Positions 17,706 to 29,900 are shown, counted from the first letter of the stretch. The stretch: DNA of 64,000 nt from Streptococcus pacificus (GCF_016481305.1 NZ_JAENBO010000004.1:115826-179825); one strand, 5' to 3'. The notes: generated by a model from the sequence alone, not told the origin. A program made the numbers and translations.

Positions 17706-20700
17706 ATGAAAAATTTTTCTTACTATAAAAGATTAAAATTTTCAATTAGACGTTTGTCTGTAGGTGTTGCTTCTGTTGCTATAGGAGCATCACTATTTGG
17801 TGTTAGTCCTGTTTTGGCTGATCAAATAGAAACAACAACAGTGACTACAGAAACAGTGACTAATGATGTCCAATCATCAGAGCAAGATAATGCTAATACA
17901 GAAAATATTAGTGAATCATCACAAGCTGTAGACAAAGCTGTTAACCTTGCTGAAAAACCTCAAGAGACGGCTGAAACTTTAGTGGTTGATACGGATAATT
18001 CAGGTGAAACAACTGCTGAAACAGTAGCAGATGTCCCTGTGTTCGCAACAGCACTTGAGGAGAATGAAGAAGCAGAAGTGACTGAAGTTTTTGAAAAACC
18101 ACTCAATGCGGTTGGTGCTATTGATTCATTAACCTTTGAAAATGGTGTGGCTAACATTGTTTATCATACTGGTGAGAAAGCTAGAGTTAGCTTATATAAT
18201 GACCATGTCTTTAGATACTATATTGATAAGACCGGTGAATTTGTAGAAGATCCAGCACCAAGCAGAGAAGATAGACCAGCAAAAATTGCGATTAAGACAT
18301 TAGAAAACTACCGAGACACAAACAGTGCTTTGGGGAGTATGACTGAAGATGAGACTAGCTATAAGATAGCAACTGACAAGGTAGAACTAGTCTTTGATAA
18401 GCAAACGGCAAGAATGTCTATTTTTGACAAGATTTCTAACAATCTTATCACCAAAGAGGTTCTTCCAGTTCAAATCACTTCTAATAAGACAACGCAAACC
18501 CTATCTCAAGCTGATAATGAGTATTTCTTTGGTGGTGGGATGCAAAATGGTCGTTTTACTCATAAGGGTAACAAGATTAATATTGTGAATGAAAACAATT
18601 GGGTAGATGGTGGTGTGGCCTCACCAAATCCATTTTATTGGTCAACTAAAGGCTACGGTGTTCTTAGAAATACCTTTAAGCGTGGACAGTATGATTTTGG
18701 TACAGAAGAGCCATCACTTATGACAACCGCTCATGACGAAGATCGTTTTGATGCTTATTTCTTTGTTAATAACACCCCTGCCAATCTTTTAAAAGACTAC
18801 TATGAATTAACTGGTTCACCTGCTGTTCTACCAGAATATGCCCTTTATCTAGGTCATTTAAATGCCTACAACAGAGATTATTGGTTAGAAGTGCCTAGCA
18901 ATACCAGAGGCGCTATTTTATTAGATGGGAAGTATTACAAAGAATATCAACCCAACCAATTGCCTGAAGCTGACCGTCCAAATGCGATCAAAGAAACCTT
19001 AAATGGTGAAGGAAATAGTTATAAATTCTCAGCTCGTGCAGTGATTGATCGCTATAAAGCAATGGATATGCCTTTATCATGGTTCTTACCAAATGATGGT
19101 TATGGCGCAGGCTATGGTCAAACAGATAGCCTAGATGGTAACATTCAAAACTTAAAATCATTCGTTGATTATGCCAAAGAAAATGGTGTTAAGGTAGGAT
19201 TGTGGACGCAATCTGACTTATATGATACTGATCCTAGTAAAGATGTGGTTCTTCATAGAGATATCGACAAAGAAGTCGGTGAAGCCGGCATTCGAGTGAT
19301 TAAAACCGACGTGGCTTGGGTAGGACCAGGTTATTCCTTTGGTTTAAATGGTGTGGATAAGGGTGCTGAACTCATTACTGAAAAGAGTGAAGAACGTGCA
19401 AGACCATTTATCATCTCACTTGATGGCTGGGGAGGAACCCAACGTAGCGCGGCCATCTGGAGTGGTGACCAAACAGGAGGAGAATGGGAATACATTCGTT
19501 TCCACATCCCAACTTATATTGGTTTAGGTTTGTCAGGAAATCCTAATATGGGTTCTGATATGGATGGTATTTTTGGTGGTGCTAATCCGATTATCAATGC
19601 TAGAGAATATCAATGGAAGACTTTCACTTCAATCATGATGAATATGGATGGTTGGGGAGCAAAACCTAAGACGCCATTCTCATTTGATGATAAGACAACA
19701 GACTTAAACAGAATTTCATTAAAACGCAAATCTACTTTAGTGCCTTACGCCTATTCAACTGGTCATCAAGCAAGCACTGAAGGAAAACCAATTGTAAGAG
19801 CCATGCTCATTGATTTCCCAGATGAAGCTATCAATTATTCTAAATCTGTTCAATATCAATATATGTATGGTGATAACTTATTAGTGGCACCAATCTATCA
19901 AGACACTGCCATGCAAGAAAATGGTGATGATATTCGCAATAACATCTTCTTGCCAGATGCTTCTATTGAGTGGATTGATTTTTACACTGGTGAAAAATAC
20001 CAAGGTGGTCAAGTCTTGAATGGTTTTGAAGCACCTCTTTGGAAAATTCCTGTATTTGTTAAAAACGGGGCAATTATCCCGATGACAAATCCTAATAACA
20101 ATCCCACTGAGATTGATCGTACTAATCGTCTCATTACTTTCTACCCTCATAAGGACTCAAGCTTTACCCTCGTTGAAGATGATGGTTTAACCGTTGATTA
20201 CAAATCAGGTAATGTTGCAAAAACACTGATTGAGAGTCATGCTGGTGACTCTAATGAAACAGGGACAGCTGTTTTAACCATCAATGCTACTGAGGGCAGT
20301 TTTGAAGGATTCAACAAAAACAAAACCACTGAACTTCATGTTAATGTTTCTGAAGATGTTGATAGGGTGACCGCAACAATCAATGGTGAAGCCATTACAC
20401 TAACACGTGTCAATAGTTTAGAAGCCTATCAAAATGGTAGTAACGTTTTCTTCTATCATGAAGATCCAATTATGGAAACTTATAATCCTAAGAGTACAGA
20501 AGTTCAAGGATTACGTGTAACTCAAAATAGTCTTGTCAAGATTAAATTGGCAGCAAGCGATGTAACAGCCTCTAAAATTGTCGTAACAATTAATGGTTTC
20601 ATTAATAAAGCCACAGACAAAGAAGTTCCAGAAGATTTAGCTGAACCAACTGTTCCAACTCAAGTGGAAGCACCAGAAGAACTCATTTCTGCCACTTCTA

Positions 20701-23618
20701 TCACAGTTGTTTGGCAACCAGTGGATGATGCTGATACCTATGATGTTAAGAGAGATGGTGTTATCTATACAGACATTAAAGGCAACTCTTTCTTGTTTGA
20801 AGACTTAAACTATGGTAGTTCACACGAGTTTGCCGTTAGAGCAGTTAATGCTAAAGGCGTTTCTGCTTGGTCAGATGTGATTACTGCTAAAACTAGTGAA
20901 GACCCATTGATGAATGCTATTGAAGGAATTAGTGCCACTTCAAGTATGACTGCACAACCAGGTCAGGGTCTTGAAAAATTGTTTAACAAACAATTGGGAG
21001 ATCAATTCCATAGTCAATGGCGTCAACCAGTAACCTTCCCAGCAACCATTACTATGGATCTTGGTGGGGTTTATCAAGTCGATTATCTAGAGTATCATCC
21101 AAGAACTGATGGTGGTTCAAACGGTATTATTACTAGACTCTTCTTTGAAACGAGTGAAGACGGTAAAAACTGGACAAGAGATGAGTATTACACCAATTGG
21201 AACAGAGATAAGCAAGTCAAAACATATCGCTTTACAGCTCCTAAAGCCCGTTACGTTCGTGCTAATATTGCTGCAGGATATAACAATTTTGTTTCCGGTG
21301 AAGAAATTTTAATCTTCAAAAAACCTGGAACAAGAATGGAAGTTGTGGGTGATATTAATCGCGATGGAAAAATCTCTGAAGATGATAAGACATCCTTCTT
21401 AAATTATACTGGTCTTCGCAAGGAAGATAGCGACTTTGATTATATCAAGCATGTTGATGTTAATAATAATGGTCTGATTGATGCTCAAGATATTAGTGTC
21501 ATTGCTGTTCAACTAGAAGGTGGTGTGCAAACACCATCCACTCAAGCGCCTTCTGGCCGTGTCTTCCTAGAAGCTGATAAGTTAGAATTAACGGCTGGTG
21601 AACAAGTTAAGGTGAGATTGATTGCGGATAATTTAGACAATACCAATGCGCTTACTTCTGTCTTCCAATTTGATAATACAAAATATCGTTTGGTAAGCAA
21701 TTCAGTGATACCAACTGACGTTATCAAGCAAGCAGAAAATTTCTCTCGTGTTCGTGCGCGTGATGAAAAAACAGATGTCGTATTCAGTTTTGTCAACTTT
21801 GGTCAAAAAGAAGCGATGACAGGTTCAGGAGAGATTGCTTATATCACTTTGGAAGCATTGAAAGATGTTATCGTAGATGAAAGCTCACTTGATACTATTT
21901 TAGTGGCCAATAATTTAAGAACGCAAACAATTTCAGCTATGCCAATTCGTCAAACCATTAATTACGAAGATAAGGCAGTTGTTCCAACTGAGGTTAAAGT
22001 AAGTAGAACAACTCAAGGTGGTGTTACACTTTCATGGCATAAAGATCCAAAAACAATGTGGTACATTGTTGAACAAGAAGTATCACAAGGTGGTCAAACA
22101 CAGTTTGTTGAAGTTGATCGAACAGAAAACACCGTTCTTAATGTTTACAATCTTTTGCCAGGAACAAGTTATCGTTTCAGAGTGATTGGTAATAATCCAA
22201 TTGGAAATTCAGAGCCGTCTGAAAATATTTTAGTACAAACAGTGACGAAAGATCTTTCTCATAAGATTGATGGTATTACTGCAACTGCAGAAGCTCCTGA
22301 ACAACCTAATCAACCGTTGACATTATTATTTGATGGTGATGAATCAACGCAATATCACAGCCAGTGGTTTAATGACAAGGCTGTGCCATCATCAATGCTA
22401 CTTGATATGGGTAGTGTAAAAGCTGTTGATCATATCATTTATGTGCCACGTAGAGATGCTGGAAACGGGACATTGACTAGCTTGACAATAGATACTAGTC
22501 TTGATGGTGAAAACTGGTCTAGTACTGGGGAAGTGATTAATTGGGTGAGAAGTAGTGGTGATAAAGTAGCTTACCTACCTCAGAATCATAAAGCACAATT
22601 TATCAGATTAAACTTCAAAGCTAGTGTTGGAGGTTTTATTTCAGGGCAAGAACTTTATGTTATCTCTGGTTCAGGTAATGATGGTCAAGTAGCTGTACCA
22701 GATACAGCACCAACAGCTGAAGACAAACCATCCATTGTGTTTACCAATGGAAAAGGGGTAGTCAACGAAGTGCCTGAATTAACCTTCTCAACAGAAAAAC
22801 GAGAACTAAAAGATGACACATCAGGTGTCATGGTTCAATTAGAAGTTGGCGAAATCGCAGCTATCGAAGGCATCAGTGTTGGGCATAAAGAAACCAAAGA
22901 CCCAAGCACACCAAATGTGCTTAAAGGCCAAGACTATGATCTCTTTGATATCTCATTAGTTGATGCTAATGGTAAAGCCATCAGTCCATTAAAAGACACA
23001 CTTGTCATCATGCCAGTAGACGAAGGCAAAACCGTATCAAAAGTGGTTTACCTCCCAAATACAGATCAAGAAGAAGAGCTTGACTTTACGATGACAAGTT
23101 ATGTGGATGCTAATGGTAAAACACAACAAGGCGTTGTGTTTGTGGCAAAACACTTCAGTGAATATGGTATTGTTTATCAGGCGAGAGAAACAAAAGTGCC
23201 ATCAGACGCACCAACAGCACAAGATAAACCGGTCTTCGAAGGGAAACTTGAAAGTAAGGTGCCATCAGAAGCTCCAAGCTATCAGTTACCAGAATCAGAT
23301 TTTGTTCCTGAAACTTCTGTACCAAAAGTGGCACCTAAAGCACAAGACAAGCCAATCTTTGAAGGAAGACTTGAAAGTAAGGTACCATCAGACGCGCCAA
23401 GCCATCAATTACTAGCCTTTGATGGCAAACCAGAGCCAATGAGTAAAGAAGATAAGCAAACAAAAGACAAAGTAGAGCAAAAAGAAGTGAAAAGCACTTC
23501 AGCTAATACTTTACCAAACACTGGTGATGCGACAAACTCAGCAGTGTTAGGCACCATGTTAGCTTTATCATCACTCGCTTTATATGGTTATGGCAGAAAA
23601 AAAGGTGAGCAAGAGTGA
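17706..23618 (+). CDS. Wall-anchored GH31 glycosidase with FN3, CBM32, dockerin and cohesin modules (probable alpha-N-acetylgalactosaminidase)
   Basis: A 1970-residue surface enzyme. Layout: YSIRK-like signal (1-38, FSIRRLSVGVAS), Thr/Glu-rich linker to about 135, GH31 N-domain and barrel to about 960, FN3 (978-1066), CBM32-like (1066-1209), dockerin with two D-x-N-x-D-G-type calcium loops (1211-1273), cohesin-like (1279-1424), FN3 (1424-1515), CBM32-like (1516-1655), a module shared with the next two genes (1664-1829), VPSDAP-type repeats, and LPNTG (1936-1940) with membrane helix and basic tail. The GH31 nucleophile is D535 in I-K-T-D-V-A-W-V-G and the likely acid/base is D588 in W-S-G-D-Q. 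The motif and 53-residue spacing match the GH31 alpha-N-acetylgalactosaminidase subfamily known from Enterococcus and Bifidobacterium, which acts on mucin GalNAc-alpha-Ser/Thr. Substrate is inference; family is firm. Confidence 0.93.
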   Translation: MKNFSYYKRLKFSIRRLSVGVASVAIGASLFGVSPVLADQIETTTVTTETVTNDVQSSEQDNANTENISESSQAVDKAVNLAEKPQETAETLVVDTDNSGETTAETVADVPVFATALEENEEAEVTEVFEKPLNAVGAIDSLTFENGVANIVYHTGEKARVSLYNDHVFRYYIDKTGEFVEDPAPSREDRPAKIAIKTLENYRDTNSALGSMTEDETSYKIATDKVELVFDKQTARMSIFDKISNNLITKEVLPVQITSNKTTQTLSQADNEYFFGGGMQNGRFTHKGNKINIVNENNWVDGGVASPNPFYWSTKGYGVLRNTFKRGQYDFGTEEPSLMTTAHDEDRFDAYFFVNNTPANLLKDYYELTGSPAVLPEYALYLGHLNAYNRDYWLEVPSNTRGAILLDGKYYKEYQPNQLPEADRPNAIKETLNGEGNSYKFSARAVIDRYKAMDMPLSWFLPNDGYGAGYGQTDSLDGNIQNLKSFVDYAKENGVKVGLWTQSDLYDTDPSKDVVLHRDIDKEVGEAGIRVIKTDVAWVGPGYSFGLNGVDKGAELITEKSEERARPFIISLDGWGGTQRSAAIWSGDQTGGEWEYIRFHIPTYIGLGLSGNPNMGSDMDGIFGGANPIINAREYQWKTFTSIMMNMDGWGAKPKTPFSFDDKTTDLNRISLKRKSTLVPYAYSTGHQASTEGKPIVRAMLIDFPDEAINYSKSVQYQYMYGDNLLVAPIYQDTAMQENGDDIRNNIFLPDASIEWIDFYTGEKYQGGQVLNGFEAPLWKIPVFVKNGAIIPMTNPNNNPTEIDRTNRLITFYPHKDSSFTLVEDDGLTVDYKSGNVAKTLIESHAGDSNETGTAVLTINATEGSFEGFNKNKTTELHVNVSEDVDRVTATINGEAITLTRVNSLEAYQNGSNVFFYHEDPIMETYNPKSTEVQGLRVTQNSLVKIKLAASDVTASKIVVTINGFINKATDKEVPEDLAEPTVPTQVEAPEELISATSITVVWQPVDDADTYDVKRDGVIYTDIKGNSFLFEDLNYGSSHEFAVRAVNAKGVSAWSDVITAKTSEDPLMNAIEGISATSSMTAQPGQGLEKLFNKQLGDQFHSQWRQPVTFPATITMDLGGVYQVDYLEYHPRTDGGSNGIITRLFFETSEDGKNWTRDEYYTNWNRDKQVKTYRFTAPKARYVRANIAAGYNNFVSGEEILIFKKPGTRMEVVGDINRDGKISEDDKTSFLNYTGLRKEDSDFDYIKHVDVNNNGLIDAQDISVIAVQLEGGVQTPSTQAPSGRVFLEADKLELTAGEQVKVRLIADNLDNTNALTSVFQFDNTKYRLVSNSVIPTDVIKQAENFSRVRARDEKTDVVFSFVNFGQKEAMTGSGEIAYITLEALKDVIVDESSLDTILVANNLRTQTISAMPIRQTINYEDKAVVPTEVKVSRTTQGGVTLSWHKDPKTMWYIVEQEVSQGGQTQFVEVDRTENTVLNVYNLLPGTSYRFRVIGNNPIGNSEPSENILVQTVTKDLSHKIDGITATAEAPEQPNQPLTLLFDGDESTQYHSQWFNDKAVPSSMLLDMGSVKAVDHIIYVPRRDAGNGTLTSLTIDTSLDGENWSSTGEVINWVRSSGDKVAYLPQNHKAQFIRLNFKASVGGFISGQELYVISGSGNDGQVAVPDTAPTAEDKPSIVFTNGKGVVNEVPELTFSTEKRELKDDTSGVMVQLEVGEIAAIEGISVGHKETKDPSTPNVLKGQDYDLFDISLVDANGKAISPLKDTLVIMPVDEGKTVSKVVYLPNTDQEEELDFTMTSYVDANGKTQQGVVFVAKHFSEYGIVYQARETKVPSDAPTAQDKPVFEGKLESKVPSEAPSYQLPESDFVPETSVPKVAPKAQDKPIFEGRLESKVPSDAPSHQLLAFDGKPEPMSKEDKQTKDKVEQKEVKSTSANTLPNTGDATNSAVLGTMLALSSLALYGYGRKKGEQE

Positions 23619-23680
23619 TAATTATTAATCCAAGTGTTCACTAAACAAAAAGACAAATCAGTTAACTGATTTGTCTTTTT
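22716..23680 (+). repeat. C-terminal anchor cassette, copy 1
   Basis: About 0.96 kb coding for the shared A-E-D-K-P-S-I-V-F-T-N-G-K-G module, VPSDAP repeats, LPNTG tail, stop, 3' UTR and palindromic terminator. It is nearly identical to copies at 32609 and 41471. Confidence 0.9.
23647..23680 (+). terminator. Perfect palindromic terminator of the GH31 gene
   Basis: A 17-bp perfect inverted repeat (23647-23663 with 23664-23680) starting A5 and ending T5. The same palindrome follows the next two glycosidase genes. Confidence 0.88.
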
Positions 23681-23832
23681 CGTTTAATAAGATAATTTCC
23701 CTCTTGACTTGTTAAAATAGTTTCATTATCAAAATACTTTAAGAAGATTTGTATTTCGGAAAGTATTTATTTTTGAGGTAGGATTACTAAAAGATAAAAT
23801 ACTTATTTTTGTTGTGTTTTATGGGATTTACA

Positions 23833-23883
23833 TTGAATTAATAAATTAAATATGTTAATATATTCTTTGTAAAAACGCTTACA
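23833..23883 (+). promoter_or_regulatory. Promoter and cre box of the GH2-GH20 gene
   Basis: TTGAAT (23833-23838), 17 bases, extended -10 TGT-TAATAT (23856-23861). TAAAAACGCTTACA (23870-23883) matches cre at 13 of 14 positions, and the identical 14-mer stands at the same place in the third gene's promoter. Confidence 0.6.
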
Positions 23884-23920
23884 AATATAATGTTACTTTT
23901 TTAAATTTTAGGAGGGATTT

Positions 23921-26900
23921 ATGAATCGACGTAAGGACTCAAATTGGAATAAACTTTTTCACTATTCCATTAGAAAAACAACACTTGGTGTAGGATCTGT
24001 TGTTGTTGGTGTTTTCTTATTTGGAGTCAATCCAGTAACAGCAATGGCTGATGCAACCGAATCAGCAACACCAGAGGTAACGGCAGTGCCAGAGGTGACT
24101 TCAAAAGAAACGCAGCCAGAAGTTTCAGAATCTGAAATCGTTCAAGCTTCTCCTGTAGAAGTTGAAATATCGCCTGAAGAATCAACTACCCCAGTTGCTG
24201 AAGCTGAAAATCTTATTCAACCAGCCGCAGAGGACGTTTCAGAAGAAATTACAGAAGAAACTCCAGCAACACCAACTAAAGAGGATAGCGCAGATAGTAA
24301 CAATCAAGACGATTCTCAATCTACTAAAGGTGTCAGCACATCTCCTGAAGCGTGGCATAAATTCAATCACTTTACTAAAACAGATCAAACTGTTAATTTT
24401 GACAACGATTGGAAATTCCATCTAGGAGAAGTGGCTGGAGCATCGGGTAAAGAATTTGATGATTCTAGCTGGTTAATGCTTAATTTACCTCATGATTTTA
24501 GTTTAACACAAGATTATACTACAAATGGAGAAGCAGAAAGTGGTTATAAACCTGGTGGAACAGGCTGGTATCGGAAATCCTTCTCTGTCAATGAAGAGGT
24601 AGCTAATGGTCGTGTTAGTATTCAGTTTGATGGCTCATATATGGAGACAGAAGTTTTCATCAATGGCACATCACTTGGAGTTCATCCATATGGCTATAAT
24701 GCCTTTAGTTTTGATTTGACACCGTATCTTAACGTAAATGAAGAAAACACATTAGCTGTTAAAGTTGTTAATAAAGTACCAAGTTCACGTTTTTATTCAG
24801 GAAGTGGGATTTACCGTTCGGTTCATTTAAATCTTGAACCTAAAGTGCATCTAGCAGAATATGGTATTTCTGTTAAGACACCTGATCTTGCGACGACTTA
24901 TGAGTCTTCAGAAGGTGCAACAGTTGCTATTGCTGCTGAAGTTCTCAATGAAGATAGCAATTCAACCAATATTCAAATTAAAACGATTTTATTTGAACGT
25001 AATGAAGATGGTAGCTTGGGAACAAAAGTCCATGAAACATCATTGACTGATGAAGTGACTATCCAAGCGAATCAAACAGGTACAGTTAATAACACCTTTA
25101 AATTAGTTAATCCTAAACTTTGGTCTGTTGACAATCCAAATCTTTATGTTCTTCAAACAGAAGTTTATAAAGAAGGTCAAAAAATACAAACCAATCAACA
25201 AGAAATTGGTTTTAGATATATGTCATTTGATGCTGAAACTGGCTTCAAATTAAACGGTCAAGCTATGAAACTAAAAGGTGTCAGCATGCACCATGACCAA
25301 GGAAGTTTAGGAGCATCTGCATATTATGATGCCGTTGAAAGACAGTTTGAGCTCTTAAAAGATATGGGTGTTAATACCGTTCGTGTGACTCATAATCCTT
25401 CTGCGCGTGTCATGAAAGATATTGCTAATCGCAAAGGAATGATGCTAATTGACGAAGCCTTTGATACTTGGATTCATGCAAAAAATGGGAACACCTATGA
25501 CTATGCTCGCTGGTTTAATCAACAATTAGGAACAACAGCGCAGCATTTAAATGGTGCTAAATCAGAAAATCAAACATGGGCGGAATACCATATTAAACAA
25601 ATGGTTAAGAGTGGTCTTAATGACCCATCAATCATTATGTGGTCAACTGGTAATGAGGTCCTTGAAGGGCACAGTGGTAATCCTGCAAGTTACCCGCAAA
25701 TCATTTCTAATTTGATGCAATGGGTTGATGAAGTGGATGGCACTCGACCAGCTACTTTAGGTGATAATAAACTTAAAAACAAACATCAAACCTCTATTAG
25801 TATGGCCAATGCTTTAACCAATAAATCTGAAGGACTACAAGGTATTGTTGGATACAACTATGCTAGCGGCAGTCAGTATGATGAAGGACATAGAACAAAT
25901 CCAAACTGGATTATTTATGGTTCTGAAACAGCATCTGCTATTAATAGCCGTGGTATTTACAATGTTAAAGGCACAGAACGTCGCTCAGATAAACAATTGA
26001 CAGCCTATGATCAAAGTACTGTTAACTGGGGTAAAGTAGCTAGTGAGGCTTGGTATGATGTTATTACTCGTGACTTTGTCGCTGGAGAGTTTGTCTGGAC
26101 TGGTTTTGATTACTTAGGCGAACCAACACCTTGGAATAACACTGCTTCTGGAGCAGCATTTACAAATCCTCTACCGAAGAGCTCTTACTTTGGTATCATT
26201 GATACAGCAGGACTACCAAAAGATTCCTACTATTTCTACCGTAGCCAATGGAATACCAAGGATACAACGTTACATGTCTTACCAGCTTGGAAAGAATCAG
26301 TTGTTCAAAAAGATCATCAAAACAATGTTGAAGTAGTTGTTTATTCTAATGCTGCTGAAGTTGAATTACAATATATCAACAATGATGGTCAAGTCACTTC
26401 TCTTGGTAAGAAGAAGTTTACTAAGGAAACAACAAGAGCTGGCTATACCTACCAAATTTATAAAGGACAAGGTAAACAAGGAGCAGAGCATAGAAATCTT
26501 TATCTCACATTTACTGTTCCTTATGCTGATGGTACACTAAAAGCAATTGCTTACGATGAAAATGGTCAAATAATTAATGATACCATCGGAAATAAAGAAG
26601 TTAAAACATTTGGTACTGCTCATCAATTAGTAACAACAGTTACTAAACATTCTGAAAAAGTGACTGATCATTCTCTTGCTTATGTTGAAGTTACCGTTCA
26701 AGATGATCAAGGAAACTTTGTTGCTGATGCCAACAATGTGATATCAATTGCCGTTGAAGGACCAGCAGAATTGGTCGCTATGGATAATGGTGATGCTACT
26801 GACCACCAATCATATCAAGATAATAATCGTAAAGCCTTCTCAGGTAAAGTTGTTGCTATTTTAAGGATGACTGGTAAGAGTGGTACAGTTAAAATAGCTG

Positions 26901-29900
26901 CTTCTTCTGCAGGTTTAAGAGCTTCAAGTGCAAGCTTTACTGTAACTGGTCAGGAAAATACTGGTGATAGAAAAATTGATAGCTATTACCTTTCTAAGAC
27001 TATGTACATTAAAAAAGGCACACCACTCTCTCTTCCAAAGAAAGTAACCGTTCGCTATACAGATGGTAGTGAAGAAGAAAAAGCAATAAGCTTTGATCAA
27101 GAGGCTATTAATCAATCTCTAGAAGCTGGAACCACTTTTGTTGCTAAAGGTATAATAGAAAATCTTGATGTAAATGCAGAAATTGTAGTTTCTGTTATTG
27201 ATCAGGTTGCGGCTATTAAAAATATAAGCTTCGCTTCAGAAGTTGGTCAAAATCCTCAACTTCCAACTCAAGTTCAAGCCTATTTAGCAGATGGTACCCT
27301 ATTAAGTGCTCAATTCCCAGTCACTTGGATAGTTTCTCAAGATATGACATTTGATAGAGAAGGTCTTGTAACAATTAATGGGACTGCTGATGTCTTGGGG
27401 GATAAATTACCTGTTACAGCAACGATTCGTGTGGCTAGAAAAACAGAACAGATTGATCAAAATGTTGCTCCAACAGTAGTTGAGTTGACAGAAGATACTC
27501 AAGGGAAAAAATCAGATAATCTACAGGCCATTAAAGATGGTAGTTTAATCGTTTCTGCTAACCCTAAAGGAGGACCAAATCAAACTATTTGGTCAAACTA
27601 TGCTTCCGCACAAAATGGAGATAAGGACTCTACTTTAACCTTTAGATACGATACTGCCCAAAACATTTCACAAGTGGTAGCTTATTACCATCAAGATAGT
27701 GCTTCGCTTCGCCCTCCTAAAGCTGTTACTTTTTCTTGGAGTAGTGGTCCGGGTGCAGCAAATGTAGCTGTTAATGCTGATATTCTTAAAACAGAAACTG
27801 TTAATGGTCTAACTAAGATTACTTATCAGTTGGAAAAAATTACACCAGCCGTTATCTTTAATGTTCATATTGAAAACGCTGATGAGGCATTAGCTAATAA
27901 TCGTAAACCATCAACTGGTATTGCAGAACTTCAGTTAATGACTGCGATTGAAACTTTCACTCAAAATTCAGACGCAAGTATCAATAGTCTAAAAATTGGT
28001 AACTATACTGTTCCTACAAATCAAATTTCTCAAAATATGGCTATTAAAGCAGAACCAGGAACAATTCTTGCAAGTAATACGGATAAAAATGTGGCGGTTA
28101 CTATTCTTCCAATCAAAAATAATCAGTTTAGACTCTTTACTGAATCAGAAGATAAGTCGCGTCAATTGGTTTATGATTTAACTCTTATTACTGAAAGTCC
28201 AGCAACAGATTCAGATAGTCGCTATTTACCAAGAAATAGTATTACTTTAACAGCAGGTTCAACAGAACAAAGAAACGGTAATCAAGTTGAAAATGCAAAA
28301 GACTTTAATTTAAATAGTATTTGGCATAGTGCTTGGGCAGGAACGGCCAAAGAAAACTTGTGGATTCAATTAGATGCTGGTAGTGTCCAAAAAGTAAATG
28401 GTTTTGCTTACATGGCACGTCAAGATAATAGTAACAATGGTAAGGTGACTGATTATGAAATTCTAGTTAGCAGCGACAATTCAACTTGGACTAAAGTCAA
28501 AGAAGGTCGCTTTACTGATGCCAAGTCTTGGCAAGAAGTCACTTTTGAAGGTGTTGATGCACGTTATGTGAGATTAAAAGCTATCCACACTCTCGGAGAC
28601 TCACAAGCACAAGCAGATCGCTTTATGTCTGCTAGCGAAGTTCGTCTTAGAGTCGTTTCAGATGGCACAACGCCTCCACCAGTAGATCAAGAAACACCAC
28701 CAACTACTAATCCAGAATCGCTCAAAGCACAACGCATTAACCTTGCAATTGGAGCTACTGCATCTGCTAGTGATACAGAACGAGACTTCTGGGGTGCAGA
28801 CAAAGCAATAGATGGCATTGTTAACCGTCAAGAAAGCAATAAACCATCTCAATCACGCTGGTCAACAAACCGTGGTGAAACACCTCGTATTCTTAATATT
28901 GATTTGGGTGCTCAAAAAGCGATTGATTCCTTTGTTATCAATTGGGAAAGAACCAATATTAAAGGTTTCCATATTGAGTACTCTACAGATGGGGCTAGCT
29001 ATCAAACGGCTTATCGTAAGACTGACGATTCATACAATGAATTAGATACTACTATTAGTCTAGCGACACCAATTACTGCTCAACATGTTCGTCTCACTGT
29101 TGATCGCTTTGACGGTGGTGCTAACAACTGGCCTTCTGTCTCACTTTATGAATTCCAAATTATTGGTAGTGAAAATATTGAGGATTTGGCTCATCAAAAA
29201 GTAGCGACTTCAAATGGTGATGAAGTTGCAAGCTTTAGTGCAGATAAGGCAGTTGATGGCGATTCAAGTACTCGTTGGGCAAGTAGTGTTGGCCAAGGAA
29301 CTAAATCCATTCAAGTTGACTTAGGAGCCGTTAAAGAAGTGGCTTCGGTGGTTCTCAATTGGGAACGTCAAAATGCTAGTCAATACAAGATTCAAATTTC
29401 ACATGATGGCCAAGATTGGACAACGGTTAAAACGTTAACAAGAAAACCAAGTGAATTGAAAGAAATCATTAACTTGGATGCTCCACAAGAAGCTCGTCAT
29501 GTTAAAGTGTTGATTGAAGCATTTGATTCACGTGCAGAAGATCGTTCAGGTCAAATGGTTGATTGGGCAACGGTTTCTCTTTATGACTTTGAGGTTTATG
29601 CTAAACCACTTGTGACTAAGGCTGTGAAGTCATTAAGAGACATAGCGTCTGCCTTAGAAATTCCAGAACTCTCTAAAGGAATGACGAAATGGAGTTTACC
29701 AGCTGTTCCATTCGATGTTGAGATTAGCTTTATCGGTGCTGACTTCGAACAAATCATTGATCATGACTTAAGTGTTTATCAACCTCTTGTTGACACCACT
29801 GTTCAGGTTAACTACAAGTTGACTAGAGGTGATGAGACATACGAAACACCGGCTTACTCTATTCTTGTCAAAGGGCAATACGAAGTAACTGACGAAGACA

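Larger units (their letters stand above)
23619..23920 (+). other. Intergenic region between GH31 and GH2-GH20 genes
   Basis: 302 bases containing the shared terminator (23647-23680), then AT-rich DNA with the promoter and cre box of the next gene (23833-23883) and its AGGAGGG ribosome-binding site. Nothing else recognised. Confidence 0.7.

Noticed and set aside
21336..21975. Full cellulosome scaffold
   Set aside because: Only one dockerin and one cohesin-like module are visible, both in the same protein, with no scaffoldin-type cohesin array.
23200..23500. Direct repeats that could be taken for a CRISPR array
   Set aside because: They are in frame, code for VPSDAP/DKPVFEG units near a wall anchor, are uneven in length and lack unique spacers. 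No cas genes are present.
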